A DNA stretch of 20,461 bases from the NCBI GenBank assembly GCA_964420285.1, contig CAYQTE010000076.1:1-20461 (forward strand). Direction: 5' to 3'. The stretch's first letter is position 1, and each line of letters begins with the position of its first letter. Below are positions 1 to 7,535 of this stretch, one piece after another. This stretch comes from CAYQTE01 sp964420285. Its GTDB lineage: Bacteria > Planctomycetota > Phycisphaerae > Tepidisphaerales > Tepidisphaeraceae. Both the position numbers and the translations under genes were made by a program. The notes beneath the pieces were generated by a model, which was given only the letters and a program-made list of their open reading frames with translations, had not been told where the DNA came from and did no database searches.

Positions 1-57
1 ACGCTCATGTACATAATCGTCAAATCTGGTCCGAGCGTCAAGTCGGTCGGGCCACTG

Positions 58-293
58 CGGACGTTGGAGAGTGCCCGATCTTCCGGGCTGCCGCCTTTCC
101 CTCCTCCCCTGGTATTCCGGGGGAGGATTGAGGTGGGGGTTTTTCGCGCAGGGCTCCATCGCTTGACCCGTATGGAACCTCGCCACGGGCAGCCCCCACC
201 CCGACCCTCCCCCGGAATACCAGGGGAGGGCGAAAGAGCTCGGCCCGCATCAACTTATGTTTGCCCGGAAGATCGGGCACACTCGGACGTTGG
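58..293. mobile_element. Transposon-like shell around repeat copy 1
   Basis: An 18-bp inverted repeat (GTGCCCGATCTTCCGGGC at 71-88, its exact complement at 263-280) encloses the palindromic repeat at 96-236. Three bases outside each arm lies the same 10-bp direct repeat, CGGACGTTGG, at 58-67 and 284-293. The order direct repeat, inverted repeat, core, inverted repeat, direct repeat is that of a non-autonomous transposable element with a target duplication, but there is no transposase and the 3-base offsets (aga and act) are unusual. It could also be two inverted copies of a small dispersed motif. The rest of 1-325 shows no convincing gene. Confidence 0.45.
96..236. repeat. Palindromic C/G-rich repeat, copy 1
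   Basis: Two imperfect inverted arms, about 99-140 and 191-231, share the core TGGTATTCCGGGGGAGG followed by a G/T-rich GGTGGGGG block. Each arm is itself a small hairpin (CCCCTGG.. ..CCGGGGG). The spacer begins TTTTTCGCGCAGGGCTCC, which resembles the complement of the spacer end of copies 2 and 3, so this copy lies in the opposite orientation. It sits just upstream of the gene starting at 326. Palindromes of this kind spread through intergenic DNA as MITE-like elements; which transposase moves them is not visible here. Confidence 0.75.
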
Positions 294-325
294 CGTTGAC
301 ACGACGGGCAGGCGATGATGGGGGA

Positions 326-2311
326 ATGGCGCAGGCAAACGAAATATCCGGCGCGCGGGCGCGGAGTATCTGGAAATCGGCTGCGCCGCTGGCTGGGCCG
401 GCGGATGCCGGGCCGTGGCGGGCGCCAGTGGGGATTTCGATCGGACTGGCTCTGCTGGTGATGGCCGCGTTCTGGCCGGTCACGAATTGCGGGTTTCTGA
501 ATTTCGATGATGACTTCTACATCACCGGCAATCCGCTGGTGAAATCGGGGTTCCATTGGAGCACGATCAAGTGGGCGTTTGGTCATACGGCCATGGGGCT
601 GTACCATCCGCTGACGATCCTGTCGCTGGCGCTGGATGCGCAGAGGGAGTCGTGGCTGCGGCACGGATTGACGCCGGAAGCGTTTCATATCGAGAATTTG
701 GGGCTGCACGCGGCCAACACGATCATCCTGTTTCTGGTGATGTGGCGGATGACATCGAGCCAATGGCGCAGCGCGCTGGCGGTGGGATTGTGGGCGGTTC
801 ATCCGCTGCGCGTGGAATCGGTGGCGTGGATCGTCGAGCGGAAGGATGAACTGGCCGGGCTGTTCGGATTCCTGGCGATCGGGGCGTATGTGGCCTATGC
901 GCGGCGAGGCGGGGCGTGGCGCTATGCGACGGTGCTGGTCCTGCTGACGCTGAGTCTGCTGGCCAAGCCGATGATGGCGACGCTGCCGGCCGGCTTGCTG
1001 CTGCTGGACCTGTGGCCGATGAAGCGGTTGGGAGCCGTGAATAAGGGACAAGCGGCACTGGGGCGCCTCGCGTGGCTGGCGGCGGAGAAATTGCCGATGC
1101 TGCTGATCGTGGCGTTCGATGTGCATGTCGGAGACGTCTTGCGGACGCTGGAGCCGGGCGAGTCGCAGGGAACGGCGTTTGCCGGAATGAACGGCGTGAG
1201 GCTCGGACAGTTTGTTTCCAACAGCCTGGCGGTGCTGCCGGTTTATCTGCAAAAAATGGCCGATTTTTCGCGATTGACGGTGTTTTATCCCAAGCACGCG
1301 TGGGCGCTCTGGCAGGTGGGCTTGGGCGCGTGCGTGCTGGTCGCGGTGACGGCGGCGGCGGTGTGGCAATGGCGGCGGCCGTGGCTGGGAGTGGGATGGC
1401 TGTGGTTTCTCATCATGCTGGCGCCATCGATGGCGGCGGTGATGGGATTGGAATTCTCGATGGCGGATCGGTACACGTACGCGCCGTCGATCGGGCTGGC
1501 GATCATGGCGGCGTGGTCGGTGCCGGCCGGATGGATAACGGGGCGCTGGCGATGGCACGTGGCGGGTTTGTTCGTGTGCGTCCTTTTACAACTTTCGATA
1601 TGCACGTGGGTGCAGTGTACGTACTGGACCAGCAGCGTGCGGCTGTGGAAGCGATGCCTCGACACCGCGGGCGACAACTGGCTGGCCGATGGAAACATGG
1701 CGGCCGCCCTGGACAGCGAGGGCCGCGGCTGGGACGCGATGGACTATTACAAGCGGGCGGTGAAGGCGAACGAGAGATTTGTCGGCGGGCATTTGAACCT
1801 GGGTCGGGTCCAGAGCAAGCTGCGTTACGTCGATCAAGCCGCCGGCCAGTTCCGCCGCGTAACCGAGCTGGACCCTCTCAGCCCGGATGGCTGGTATTGG
1901 CTGGGGTTCAATTACGCCGATCCATCGACGGCCAAGGCGTGGCAGAATCTCGGCGAGGCGGGCACCGACACGCTGGAGAAGCTGTACCGGCTTGCGTTGC
2001 CGAATTTTGACCGGGCGATCATCTTGAGTCCGGACAACGTGGATGTGGCGTTCGCGCGGGCCGAGACGCTGCTGGCTCTGCACCGCCCGGGCGAAGCGAT
2101 CCAGGCATACCGGCGGGCGATAGCGGATGCGCCCGGATTCGCAAAGGGGCACAACAATCTGGGCGTGGCACTGGCGCTATCGGGGAAGTACCAGGAAGCG
2201 GCCGACGAATTCCGGGCGGCGCTGCGGATCGCGCCGAAATATCCCGAGGCGATGGAGAATCTGCGCGATGCGATGGGGCATTTGGCGGGCGCGGCGACCC
2301 GGCCGGGGTGA
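326..2311 (+). CDS. TMTC-like GT-C membrane protein with TPR repeats
   Basis: A 661-residue polytopic membrane protein. The N-terminal two thirds carries roughly ten hydrophobic segments, starting with one at about residues 35-52. Residues 59-65 read NFDDDFY, an acidic loop typical of GT-C glycosyltransferases, and HPLRVESVAWIVERKDEL begins at residue 159, a hallmark block of the TMTC/O-mannosyltransferase-like TPR family common in planctomycetes. The C-terminal part, about 450-655, contains TPR-like helices (for example AKGHNNLGVALALSGKYQEA). By family it would transfer sugars from a lipid carrier to proteins on the outer face of the inner membrane; substrate unknown. The frame stays open to 257, but that region runs into the upstream repeat shell, so the ATG at 326 is preferred. 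It is a single gene; no partner is evident. Confidence 0.75.
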   Translation: MAQANEISGARARSIWKSAAPLAGPADAGPWRAPVGISIGLALLVMAAFWPVTNCGFLNFDDDFYITGNPLVKSGFHWSTIKWAFGHTAMGLYHPLTILSLALDAQRESWLRHGLTPEAFHIENLGLHAANTIILFLVMWRMTSSQWRSALAVGLWAVHPLRVESVAWIVERKDELAGLFGFLAIGAYVAYARRGGAWRYATVLVLLTLSLLAKPMMATLPAGLLLLDLWPMKRLGAVNKGQAALGRLAWLAAEKLPMLLIVAFDVHVGDVLRTLEPGESQGTAFAGMNGVRLGQFVSNSLAVLPVYLQKMADFSRLTVFYPKHAWALWQVGLGACVLVAVTAAAVWQWRRPWLGVGWLWFLIMLAPSMAAVMGLEFSMADRYTYAPSIGLAIMAAWSVPAGWITGRWRWHVAGLFVCVLLQLSICTWVQCTYWTSSVRLWKRCLDTAGDNWLADGNMAAALDSEGRGWDAMDYYKRAVKANERFVGGHLNLGRVQSKLRYVDQAAGQFRRVTELDPLSPDGWYWLGFNYADPSTAKAWQNLGEAGTDTLEKLYRLALPNFDRAIILSPDNVDVAFARAETLLALHRPGEAIQAYRRAIADAPGFAKGHNNLGVALALSGKYQEAADEFRAALRIAPKYPEAMENLRDAMGHLAGAATRPG

Positions 2312-2320
2312 AGGTGCGGG

Positions 2321-2355
2321 GGTGACAAGGTGACAGGGTGACAGGGTGACAAGGG
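2321..2355. repeat. Four-copy 8-bp tandem repeat
   Basis: Ten bases after the preceding stop codon there are four consecutive units of GGTGACA(A/G) in the order A, G, G, A, followed by GGG. The unit is a short non-coding microsatellite-like repeat. The intergenic space of 127 bases holds nothing else obvious except the ribosome binding site of the next gene. Confidence 0.8.
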
Positions 2356-2438
2356 AAGTTTGGTTGCGGAAGATGCTGGACAGGGCGCATAATGGGGGTG
2401 GCAAAGAGCGATCATTGCTGTCGCCGATAGGATTGTAA

Positions 2439-3314
2439 ATGCAACGTCGAAAAGGATTTACGCTCACGGAACTGCTGGTGGTGATCTCGATCATCGTCCT
2501 GGTGATCGTGGTTCTGGTGCCGTCGATCAAGGCCATGACCGGCGACCGCAGCATCCCCCTGGCACAAAACCGCCTGGGGGCACTGCTGGCGGTGGCGCGG
2601 GAATCGGCCATCAATTCCAACAGCCCCACCGGCCTGGCGATCTACCCCGATGTCCTGAGCACCGGCGATACCATAACCGCGTTTGTGCAGGTGAATACCT
2701 ACACATCCGGCCTAAATGTTGTCCAATACCTCGACGTCATCCCCAACAGCGAGCAGACTCTACTGCAACGCGGCGTAACGGCCGAGATCATCATGGGCGT
2801 CCCCGGCAGCCAGCAGCGATACACGCCCATTGGCGTGATCTTGTTTGATGCCCAAGGGCATCTGATGACGTATCCGATTTTGCCGACAATATTTGGCCCG
2901 CCCGGAGCCACCGTGCCGACGCAACTAAGCCAGGCATTCCAGGTCAACCAGAGTGCGGCGGCCAATTCCATTGGCACGCCAACCGGCGTTGGCATTGCGC
3001 TGGTGGATACCGAAACATATAAGAATCAAATCACGTCTAATTCCTCCAACGGATGGACGGACGCCGGATTGGCGACGACGTACAGCACAACCGGCGTTGC
3101 GATCGGTGGATGGGCTGCCGTATCAACCACTTCGCCCTTGGCGCCGGGCACACCGGGCAATCCGATATTGTGGGGCCCCACCGTCACTCCATTCCAGGGG
3201 CTCAATGCCAACGGCAACGCCTCGGGGGAAGCGCTCAAGGACATCTGGATCGATAGCAACGCCGCCATTCTCATGGTTAACCCGTCGAGCGGGTCGCTGG
3301 TTGTTGCCAAGTGA
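2439..3314 (+). CDS. Type II pseudopilin / prepilin-like protein
   Basis: A 291-residue protein with a textbook type IV prepilin leader: MQRRKG, then FTLTE, so the prepilin peptidase would cut after Gly6, with Phe at +1 and Glu at +5. Residues about 12-30 form the hydrophobic assembly helix (LLVVISIIVLVIVVLVP). The rest is a Ser/Thr/Asn/Gly-rich globular part without cysteine pairs, longer than a typical PulG/GspG major pseudopilin. Planctomycetes carry many such orphan pseudopilins away from secretion operons; no assembly ATPase, platform protein or peptidase lies nearby. The start is supported by AGGA six bases upstream of the ATG. Its role, minor pseudopilin or secreted substrate, cannot be told from sequence. 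Confidence 0.85.
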   Translation: MQRRKGFTLTELLVVISIIVLVIVVLVPSIKAMTGDRSIPLAQNRLGALLAVARESAINSNSPTGLAIYPDVLSTGDTITAFVQVNTYTSGLNVVQYLDVIPNSEQTLLQRGVTAEIIMGVPGSQQRYTPIGVILFDAQGHLMTYPILPTIFGPPGATVPTQLSQAFQVNQSAAANSIGTPTGVGIALVDTETYKNQITSNSSNGWTDAGLATTYSTTGVAIGGWAAVSTTSPLAPGTPGNPILWGPTVTPFQGLNANGNASGEALKDIWIDSNAAILMVNPSSGSLVVAK

Positions 3315-3357
3315 TCCGGCGCGGCGATGTCCCGGCATTTCAGGTCAACGTGCAACC

Positions 3358-3401
3358 GGAAAACAAAGCGGCCCTCGCCTGACACGGGGGGCGAAGGCCG
3401 C
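3358..3401 (-). terminator. Rho-independent terminator of the RTX-like gene
   Basis: Read on the minus strand, GCGGCCTTCGCC and GGCGAGGGCCGC form a 12-bp stem with one G-U pair and a 10-base loop, followed by TTTGTTTT. It lies about 50 bases past the stop at 3451. On the plus strand the same stem has a C-A mismatch and no T tract, so it serves the minus-strand gene. A second small hairpin, GCCGAA-AAAGA-TTCGGC at about 3409-3425, lies between it and the stop. Confidence 0.8.
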
Positions 3402-3450
3402 TGATCGAGCCGAAAAAGATTCGGCGCATCGCTGACTGTGACGAGCCGGC

Positions 3451-4257
3451 TTACACGCGCGACTCGTAGATCAACTGTTTCACGGCCCAGTTGGCAGGCC
3501 GGCCGGTGTGGATATTGCTGGACGGCACGCCGGTGACGGAGGCCTTGCCGCCGTTGGACCAGACGGTGTCGGTGGCGGTTCCGTTGACGGTGTCGCCGTT
3601 GCGGACAAAGAGCAGATCGGTGCCGGCGGTGGTGATGGTGTCGATGCCGCTGCCGCCGAGGATGGTGTCGCTGCCGTCGCCGGTGTTCACGGCGTCGTTG
3701 CCGCCGTTGAGAATGACGGTGTTGTTGCCGGCGCCCAGGACGACGGAATCGTTGCCCTTGCCGGCATGGACGACATCGTTGCCGTTGCCGAGGGTGATGC
3801 TGCAATTGCCGTGGCCGCCCTGGACGTAATCATTGCCGTTGCCGGCAACGACGGTGTCATTGCCGCCGTAGCAGAAGACGAAATCGCTGCCGTTGCCGAG
3901 ATGGATCGCATCGCTGCCGAGGCCGACGGTGACGGTGGTGTCGGAAGCGCCGTTGGCGGTGATGGAATCGGGGCCGTAACCATCATAATCGTAGAGGATG
4001 AGAGGCACGGTGATGCTGGGATCGATGGTGATGTTATCGCCGCCGCCCAGGCCGTGAACGGTGATGCCCGTTACCCTGCTGGCGGCGACGCTGAGCAGCA
4101 CGGTCGAGCCGTCCATGGCCTCGATGTTCGAGCCGCTGACCTCGACGCTGAGCACGTCCGGACCGGAGGTGCCGACGACTTTCAATTCGCCCAGCGCGCC
4201 AAGCGTGGCGCCGGCCGACAGCAGGCGTCGCGATTCCAGGGATTCAAAAAACCGCAT
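3451..4257 (-). CDS. RTX-like calcium-binding repeat protein with LEPR-XLL-type N-terminus
   Basis: A 268-residue protein beginning MRFFESLESRRLLSAG, the short N-terminal LExRxLLS motif found on many secreted planctomycete proteins. Residues about 112-212 hold degenerate haemolysin-type nonapeptides of the form GNGNDxxxxG (GNGSDFVF, GGNDTVVAG, GNGNDYVQGG, GNGNDVVHAG, GKGNDSVVLG, GDGSDTILGG), which fold as a calcium-binding parallel beta roll. Some units have lost the Asp (GHGNCSITLG, GAGNNTVILN), so not every site would bind calcium. No enzyme domain is visible, so it looks structural or adhesive and exported. The frame is open to 4515, but the ATG at 4257 is preceded by GAGGAGAGAG and begins the recognised motif. 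It is divergent from the methyltransferase gene. No type I secretion genes are nearby. Confidence 0.85.
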   Translation of the reverse strand: MRFFESLESRRLLSAGATLGALGELKVVGTSGPDVLSVEVSGSNIEAMDGSTVLLSVAASRVTGITVHGLGGGDNITIDPSITVPLILYDYDGYGPDSITANGASDTTVTVGLGSDAIHLGNGSDFVFCYGGNDTVVAGNGNDYVQGGHGNCSITLGNGNDVVHAGKGNDSVVLGAGNNTVILNGGNDAVNTGDGSDTILGGSGIDTITTAGTDLLFVRNGDTVNGTATDTVWSNGGKASVTGVPSSNIHTGRPANWAVKQLIYESRV

Positions 4258-4323
4258 AATCTCTCTCCTCGATTGCAAACTCCGTCGAACTTCGGCGCCG
4301 CGGTCATCGCCGCGGAACCTCTT

Positions 4324-4342
4324 TGAAACGCACATCGTTTCA
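4324..4342. promoter_or_regulatory. Inverted repeat in divergent intergenic region
   Basis: TGAAACG-CACAT-CGTTTCA is a perfect 7-bp inverted repeat with a 5-base centre. It lies in the 175-base gap between two divergent genes, 67 bases upstream of the RTX-like start and about 90 bases upstream of the methyltransferase start. The position suits an operator for either gene. A second palindrome, CCGCGG-TCATCG-CCGCGG, lies closer to the RTX-like start. No clear -10/-35 pair could be assigned, so function is a guess. Confidence 0.35.
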
Positions 4343-4432
4343 CGATTGTTTTCGTCCGCCGGGTGGGGTGATCTGAAGGCCGCAAAATGCAATTCGGGAC
4401 GGCGATATGCGGGCTGTAGGGTCTGTGCCGGT

Positions 4433-5251
4433 ATGATTGCGAAGATGGAGCATCTGGAAGGGCGGTTGTCGGTTTTGGCGGCTTTGCGGGCGCGGCGGCG
4501 CAAGATCAGCACCATCCTGCTGAGCAGCGGGATTCACGAGACGAAGCTGCGTGAGTTACTGGACGCGGCGGCGGAATTGTCGGTGCCGGTGCAGCGCGTC
4601 GAGCGCTCCCGCCTCGATGCCCTGGCGCACGGGGCGACGCACGGCGGCGTGATTGCGATCTGCTCGGCGCGGGAATTGACCAGTGAACGGCGGCTGCTGG
4701 AATTGGTCGATGCCACGCCGTCCCCCCTGCTGCTGCTGCTGGAGGGAATCGACGATGCGCGGAATCTGGGATTCGTGCTGCGCTCGGCTGAGGCGCTGGG
4801 AGCGCAGGCCGTGCTGATCAAGAAGCACATGGCGGCGCTGGACGCGGTGGAGATCGCGCGTCCCAGCAGCGGCGCGTATGAGCGGCTGGAGATCGTGCAG
4901 ATCGAGGGAACCAGGGTGCTGAGTGAACTGTCGCGGCGCGGGGTGAAGCTGGTGGCGGCGATCGCGGCAGCGCGGCGATCGATTGATCAGATCGACCTGA
5001 CGCGGCCCACCCTTTTGTGCATCGGCGGCGAGAAGCGCGGGCTCAGCGCCGCCGTGCGCGATTTGTGCGATACGCGCGCGTCGATCCCCATCGCCAGGGA
5101 AGCGACGAGTCTATCGCTTTCCCATGCGGCGGCCATGGTGCTCTATGAAGCGGCGCGGCAGAGATTCCAGGCCCGGCAGATTGAGCCGGCCGCCACCGAA
5201 CCGCAAACGCCGCCGGAGGAATTGGACGAGGATTTGGAATCCGAGTTATAG
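4433..5251 (+). CDS. SpoU/TrmH-family RNA 2'-O-methyltransferase
   Basis: A 272-residue SPOUT-fold methyltransferase that would methylate a ribose 2'-OH of rRNA or tRNA using S-adenosylmethionine. Motif 1 is clear: EGIDDARNLGFVLRSAEALGA from residue 104, with Asn111 and the catalytic-type Arg117. Motif 2 is LLCIGGEKRGLSAAV, matching the family GNEGxGLS region. Motif 3 reads SLSLSHAAAMVLYEAARQ from residue 226; most members have SLNxS, so the usual Asn is Ser here. The N-terminal 90 residues resemble the small substrate-binding domain seen in RlmB/TrmH-like proteins. The target RNA cannot be told. The frame is open upstream to 4061, across the divergent gene; the ATG at 4433 (or 4445) is the likely start, without a strong ribosome binding site. 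Its stop overlaps the convergent permease gene by six bases. Confidence 0.85.
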   Translation: MIAKMEHLEGRLSVLAALRARRRKISTILLSSGIHETKLRELLDAAAELSVPVQRVERSRLDALAHGATHGGVIAICSARELTSERRLLELVDATPSPLLLLLEGIDDARNLGFVLRSAEALGAQAVLIKKHMAALDAVEIARPSSGAYERLEIVQIEGTRVLSELSRRGVKLVAAIAAARRSIDQIDLTRPTLLCIGGEKRGLSAAVRDLCDTRASIPIAREATSLSLSHAAAMVLYEAARQRFQARQIEPAATEPQTPPEELDEDLESEL

Positions 5252-7276
5252 CGCCGTCGCCGGCGCGTCGGCCGGATCGCGCGGCGGCAGCGGATCGGTC
5301 TGCGGCGCCCTGCCGGTGACGCGATTGAAATCCATCGCGCACCAGGTCAATATCCAGCCGGCGATCGCCAGGTGGACAAGCCCGACGAAAATCGTCCAGA
5401 CAATGAACTGCCCGTAGGTGATACCGGAGAATAGGGAAACTGTCACTAAACCGGGTTGCATCTGATAGCGATATGGCCGCAGATCCAGCAGCAGTCCCAG
5501 ATAATAATACGGCTGATAGGTGCTGAGAATTCGATCGAAAACCTGCCCGTTGCCACGGGCCAGGCTTTCGATAATCCCCAGAAACATGGGCACGCCGATG
5601 AACACGGCCAGGACCAGCATGAGGTTGCAGACGACGGCGGTGGTGGTGCGGTTCAGGTGCGTCGAGAAAAAGATTCCGGTGGCGACCCAGACCGAGTTGA
5701 ACGTGAGAATCACGTAGACCGCCATAACCGACGGCCACCAAACATCGGCGACAGCTCCGTCGGGAGCGATGGCGAACCAGCCGTGTCCGTAGAGCCAGGC
5801 ACAATGAATGCCCAGTTCCCCCAGCAGCGGCCCGATCACCAGAAAATGCGCCACGATCAGGCCGGTGATTACCAGCGACCTGCGGCCGACGCCGGCGACT
5901 TTGCTCAGGACGATCTGCATGCCGCTGATGGGCGCGGCGACCAGAAGGGGCCAGGTTCCCGATTCCTTTTCCTGGGTCATCATCGTCGCCGAGATCACCG
6001 TAATCACCAGACACATCACGCCGTTGAAGCACATCGAGAAACCCATCTGTACGCTCGACAGCTCGCGCCAATCCGAAATGACGTAACCGGCCAGGAGCGC
6101 GACACCCAGAAAGATGCTGAATCGCAGCGCGTTTTGCTTTTTGCCGAGCAATTTTGCCCGGCACTCGTGCCAGAGAACCGGCCAGTCGCCCACGGGGCGG
6201 GTCAAGCGATCGGGCGGATTTGTCGACGAAGCATACTCGATAATTCCCACAGGCCGGGGCCGGTTGGAATCGACGGGGGATGCTGACGTTGATGGCGCAT
6301 CGGGCTGATCCGGCAGCGCATCGGCGGAGGTAAACAGCGACCCGGTCGGCAACGGCGGCGACGGTGCGAGTTTGGCCTGCCGCCTGGCCTCTTTTTTGGC
6401 GAGCCGGCGGGCCTTGCGGGCCTGACTGGCGGTGACGCCGTCGAGAATGTCGCCGCGCTGCACGTCGCGGCGCAGTCGCATCGCCGTGGCCAGCAGCAGC
6501 ATCAGCGCCAAACCCAGTTGAAAAGCGACGCATCCCATCCAGCCAATACCAATGTCGCGCGGCATGGTTGGATCGATCAGCGCGGCAACCTGCACGGCCG
6601 GGTTTATTCCAAAAATGCACAGAAAGCCCGTGTGTCCCGCGGAGGCCAGCAGACCCGCCAACAGCGCGGTCAGGCCGTAGAGACATCCCAGGAACAGGTA
6701 CGACTGCAGGATCACCAGGGCGGGCTGGTCCATGACGGCGGAATACATCAGGCCGATCGCGCCGCAACTGATGGCCGTGGCCGCCGCCAGAGCGATGCCG
6801 ATCATGATCTGGTTCAGTTCAACCGAGCCTTCCAATCGCACCAGGGCGACGACCGGGAGGCTGAGTCCCAGCAGCCAGAAGGCGGTCATGAGGCGTGAGA
6901 AGAGTTTGCCGGAAACGATCTGCCAGGCGGTGATCGGCGTGATGAGCAGGACGCCGAGGGTCTTGCGGCGGCGTTCGACGTTGATGGCGCTGCTGGTGAG
7001 GATCGGGCAGATCAGGGCCATGGCGATCACGGAGAATATCGAGAAGGTGACGAAGAATATCTCGCCCATCTCGGCCTGCTGCTGCGCCAGGTACTCGACA
7101 CTGACATTCCCGCGATCCCATGTGGCGGACCACCACACCAGCAGTACAAAGAGCAGGGCGGCAAGATAAATGACGCGCAGAAAGTAATTCCGCTTGCGCC
7201 GCGACCCGGATCGCAATTCGCCGGCCACAACCGGGCCGAACGGGCTGAGCTGACGCAGGTGGGCAAGCAGTGTCAT
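5246..7276 (-). CDS. ABC-2 type transporter permease, duplicated
   Basis: A 676-residue membrane protein with two ABC-2 permease halves. The first has a hydrophobic segment near residues 34-52 and the family signature ERRRKTLGVLLITPITAWQI, then several membrane segments. A charged cytoplasmic linker rich in Lys/Arg, Ala and Pro (from about residue 270 to 350) follows. The second half repeats the signature as QEKESGTWPLLVAAPISGMQ, again with about six membrane segments. This places it with inner-membrane ABC exporters whose substrate is unknown. No ATPase gene adjoins it, so the nucleotide-binding partner must be encoded elsewhere. The ATG at 7276 is chosen over the upstream TTG at 7294; AAGG lies directly against the ATG, a poor spacing. 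The gene ends inside the last bases of the convergent methyltransferase gene. Confidence 0.8.
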   Translation of the reverse strand: MTLLAHLRQLSPFGPVVAGELRSGSRRKRNYFLRVIYLAALLFVLLVWWSATWDRGNVSVEYLAQQQAEMGEIFFVTFSIFSVIAMALICPILTSSAINVERRRKTLGVLLITPITAWQIVSGKLFSRLMTAFWLLGLSLPVVALVRLEGSVELNQIMIGIALAAATAISCGAIGLMYSAVMDQPALVILQSYLFLGCLYGLTALLAGLLASAGHTGFLCIFGINPAVQVAALIDPTMPRDIGIGWMGCVAFQLGLALMLLLATAMRLRRDVQRGDILDGVTASQARKARRLAKKEARRQAKLAPSPPLPTGSLFTSADALPDQPDAPSTSASPVDSNRPRPVGIIEYASSTNPPDRLTRPVGDWPVLWHECRAKLLGKKQNALRFSIFLGVALLAGYVISDWRELSSVQMGFSMCFNGVMCLVITVISATMMTQEKESGTWPLLVAAPISGMQIVLSKVAGVGRRSLVITGLIVAHFLVIGPLLGELGIHCAWLYGHGWFAIAPDGAVADVWWPSVMAVYVILTFNSVWVATGIFFSTHLNRTTTAVVCNLMLVLAVFIGVPMFLGIIESLARGNGQVFDRILSTYQPYYYLGLLLDLRPYRYQMQPGLVTVSLFSGITYGQFIVWTIFVGLVHLAIAGWILTWCAMDFNRVTGRAPQTDPLPPRDPADAPATAL

Positions 7277-7344
7277 CCTTGAATAGCATAACAATGTCGG
7301 CCGGAAAGCGTATGATGGATGGCGGCGGGCGCGGCGCCTCTTAA

Positions 7345-7488
7345 CCCCCTCTCCCTGTACTCAGGGGGAGGGTTGGGGTGGGGGTTGATCGCGACGGCGT
7401 TGTTCGAGGACTTGGTCCGCCAGAGCCATCGGCGAAGAACCCCCACCTCTGTCCTCCCCCTGAGTACATGGGGAGGAGGAAAAAGAGG
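7345..7488. repeat. Palindromic C/G-rich repeat, copy 2
   Basis: Inverted arms at about 7345-7386 and 7438-7479 share TGTACTCAGGGGGAGG and a GGTGGGGGTT block. Each arm folds on itself (CTCCCTG TACT CAGGGGGAG). The stretch 7431-7463 is identical over 33 bases to 14890-14922 in copy 3. It fills the 259-base divergent gap between the permease gene and the exported-protein gene; nothing else is recognisable in that gap. Confidence 0.8.
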
Positions 7489-7535
7489 GAACAAGGCGGC
7501 GTGGCGATCGGTGTCGGCATGATGGACGGGTGATT

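Noticed and set aside
38..1558. 506-codon open frame antisense to the TPR membrane protein
   Set aside because: It has an Arg/His/Gln-rich shadow composition and crosses the repeat at 96-236; the plus-strand protein shows clear family motifs.
3508..4326. 272-codon plus-strand frame across the RTX-like gene
   Set aside because: It is a repeat-derived shadow (Ala/Val/Asp/Gly runs) of the minus-strand nonapeptide repeats.
5043..6767. 574-codon frame overlapping the permease on the same strand
   Set aside because: It is an alternative frame of the permease gene, Arg-rich, without the membrane segments and signatures of the real frame.
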